This document shows positions 62,401 through 64,000 of a stretch of 64,000 nt of DNA, in pieces. Positions within the stretch are counted from its first letter, which is position 1; the number at the start of each line of letters is the position of its first letter. The DNA is taken from assembly GCA_018389105.1 (NCBI GenBank), contig JACATO010000609.1, forward strand, positions 434,001 to 498,000, given 5' to 3'. The notes under the pieces are model-generated. The model was not told where the DNA came from, made no database searches, and was given only the letters and a program-made list of their open reading frames with translations. The position numbers and the translations under genes are program-made. This DNA comes from Nautilus pompilius (lineage: Eukaryota; Mollusca; Cephalopoda; Nautilida; Nautilidae).

Positions 62401-63400
62401 AAATTATTTGCAGGAAGATACTGTTAGCTTAGTATAATAAGTTCACCTAAGAGTTCACCATTTTGTATTGACTTGAAAAGTTGAGGTTGTAAAGCTTGAT
62501 ATTCATGCATTTTATGGGATTGTTTTAAATAATCTGTGGACTTAACATTTTGATGCATCTTTACCTTAGCTGCTATTTCTGGTAGAATGGAACACCACTG
62601 TAAACCTTCAGGTAGGTTATACTTACTGACATTTGGACTTAATGTGTTTTTATATAATCCATAGAATTCCTGCCTCTGTCATATAATACTGACATTATTT
62701 CTACACAAGAAGACTTGCTGGAATAGTAAGTACTTAGTTATGCAAAATAAGACACACCTTTGCAATTTTTTTTTTCCTTTTTCTGCATCTGAATTATTAA
62801 GTTAACATATCAAGGTGTTTTTATTTCTTTGGGTCAAAATCATTTTCTCTGATCTTTTCTGGATATTTTCCATTTATCCTGATCACTTAAACTTAATAAC
62901 AAAAGTGGACTTTCAGTTGTTTTTCCAAAGGCTCTGAAAATGGAGTCCTGTTATTAATCGATTTCCAGTTTTAGTGTTTAGAGGCTTTGATTTTATACGA
63001 CATACTTTCAAAGTCTTTGGCTCTCCCATACTTAATGTTTCTATTACAAATGACATACTTTCAAAGTTTTCTTTTCTAGCGCTTAGCGTCTATTACATTA
63101 AGGTGACAAATTGAATACACAATGTTGTTACGTCTAACATAAATATAAAACCTCAGAGCAGTTGGACACAGCACCCTGCTTAGAGAAAACGAGAGAAACG
63201 ACACTAAGCTACTGTCGCAGTCTGGTTTACACGCCCCCAGCTCCTGATAGACTAAGTGCTGTGCGTGTTTTCATATTAATTAATTAGTTTATTTCATCCG
63301 AATGTATCATATATATTCATGTTTTCCTAGCATACTGTCAAATTGTTTTAAATATATTCTTAGTTAAAATAACAGCAGCAGCAGAACCCACCCACCCCTA
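59495..63400. other. AT-rich non-coding stretch
   Basis: About 3.9 kb with a poly-G run (60874-60885), a (TG)n run (61145-61171) and homopolymers. No gene, RNA or transposon recognised. Confidence 0.4.
61145..61171. repeat. (TG)n microsatellite
   Basis: About 13 TG units. Confidence 0.95.
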
Positions 63401-63408
63401 TGTTTAGA

Positions 63409-64000
63409 ACAGTATTTTTCAGCCTTTTTGGTGGAGCGGAACCCCAATGAAACATTCCAGAGGCTCGAGGAACCCCTGTGCTCATATTTGATAAAATAAA
63501 ATGAAATTAAAATACTCATGTTCAGATTTATTTACAATAAAAATATAAACTGTAAAAAAATTACATCATTTCTTGGCAATTTCGACGAGGTAGCATCACT
63601 GGCTGCAGCTTCAACAGATTGCGTCTCTTCACCTGTATCTAATTTACGTTTTTTCAGAAATCTATCCATACTTGTAAAGCCGTAAGCAGAATTGTATAAA
63701 CTAAAACAAAATAAAATGATCTTTAGCAAGTTTAATAATAGCGGCATATACTCATACATATACATATATGATTTTGTGATTAATGAAAAAATGATTCATC
63801 ATCACTTTTTCGCATTGTCTGTCTGACATACGATAGGCCGCGCTCATTTGATATTTTTATTCAATCAATTGCTATTTCATGCGGTGCACGGATACAGCAA
63901 CATTACCGGTATTTGATTATATTTAAACAATATGCATATAATAATAAAATGGACTCTCGGATTTGAATTCAAACTTGCGGAACCCTTGGACTGTACTGGC
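63409..64000 (-). mobile_element. hAT element, truncated by the window edge
   Basis: CAGTATTTTTCAGCCTTTTT followed by GGTGGAGCGGAACCCC is a typical hAT terminal sequence. A second AACCCCTG copy lies near 63471 and a further GCGGAACCC segment near 63979. The element runs past the right edge, so its other end and target duplication are not visible. Only the start of a transposase is present inside, so the copy is internally deleted. Confidence 0.7.
63560..63669 (-). pseudogene. hAT transposase N-terminal remnant
   Basis: A minus-strand start at 63669 gives MDRFLKKRKLDTGEE followed by an acidic/Ser-rich stretch. This is the usual beginning of ZBED-type hAT transposases (MD-x-FL-x-K). After about 35 residues the similarity stops and the element's terminal region follows within 150 bp, so the BED finger's continuation, the catalytic core and the dimerisation domain are deleted. 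Confidence 0.65.

Overview
This is a eukaryotic, almost certainly animal, genomic window. It is very AT-rich and full of homopolymer runs and microsatellites. There are no operons, no ribosome-binding sites and no long intact reading frames. The sequence is mainly intergenic or intronic DNA containing the decayed remains of many animal-type transposable elements: Tc1, mariner, pogo/Tigger, hAT and piggyBac DNA elements, an I/Jockey-like LINE, a Ty3/gypsy-like gag relic and tRNA-derived SINEs. The species cannot be fixed from the sequence. The repeat mix and divergence fit an invertebrate such as a mollusc better than a mammal, but this is inference only.

Layout. Positions 1-9 kb hold the only plausible host-gene signal: two short open exons with good, phase-compatible splice sites (about 1008-1124 and 4038-4147, + strand). 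Joined, they resemble the extracellular orphan domain of a betaglycan/endoglin-type TGF-beta co-receptor. The rest of that gene is not seen, so much of the window may be intron. Next come a three-copy AT-rich minisatellite (9.4 kb), a mariner 3' half (11.0-11.5 kb, - strand), a decayed ZMYM-type hAT transposase (13.0-15.4 kb, - strand), a Tigger-like terminal remnant (15.6-15.74 kb) and a full-length but broken Tc1 element with TA target duplications (17.66-19.20 kb).

The middle holds a GC-rich 167-bp hAT MITE with a perfect 8-bp target duplication (22.87-23.03 kb) and a GGCCCA-rich foldback repeat (27.6-27.8 kb). After these come a LINE relic with reverse transcriptase, RNase H and C-terminal Cys/His remains (28.6-30.5 kb, - strand) and, abutting it, a gypsy-like gag/protease relic (30.56-31.5 kb, + strand).

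The right half has two copies of one tRNA-derived SINE family (39.4 and 59.2 kb, - strand), a piggyBac-type MITE with TTAA ends (40.83-40.98 kb) and two pogo-type transposase relics (41.1 and 43.3-44.2 kb). It also has a mariner-type MITE with identical 33-bp inverted repeats enclosing a transposase scrap (45.46-45.70 kb), and a full-length broken Tigger element whose C-terminus keeps a PCNA-binding-like motif (55.5-58.2 kb). The window ends inside a second hAT element carrying only the start of a transposase (63.4-64.0 kb).

Every recognisable transposase is interrupted by stops or frameshifts, so no autonomous element is expected here. I see no rRNA, tRNA gene, CRISPR array or gene cluster. 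I found no convincing undescribed biological system; the most useful leads are the co-receptor-like exons, the Tc1 element (possible horizontal transfer) and the structured MITEs.
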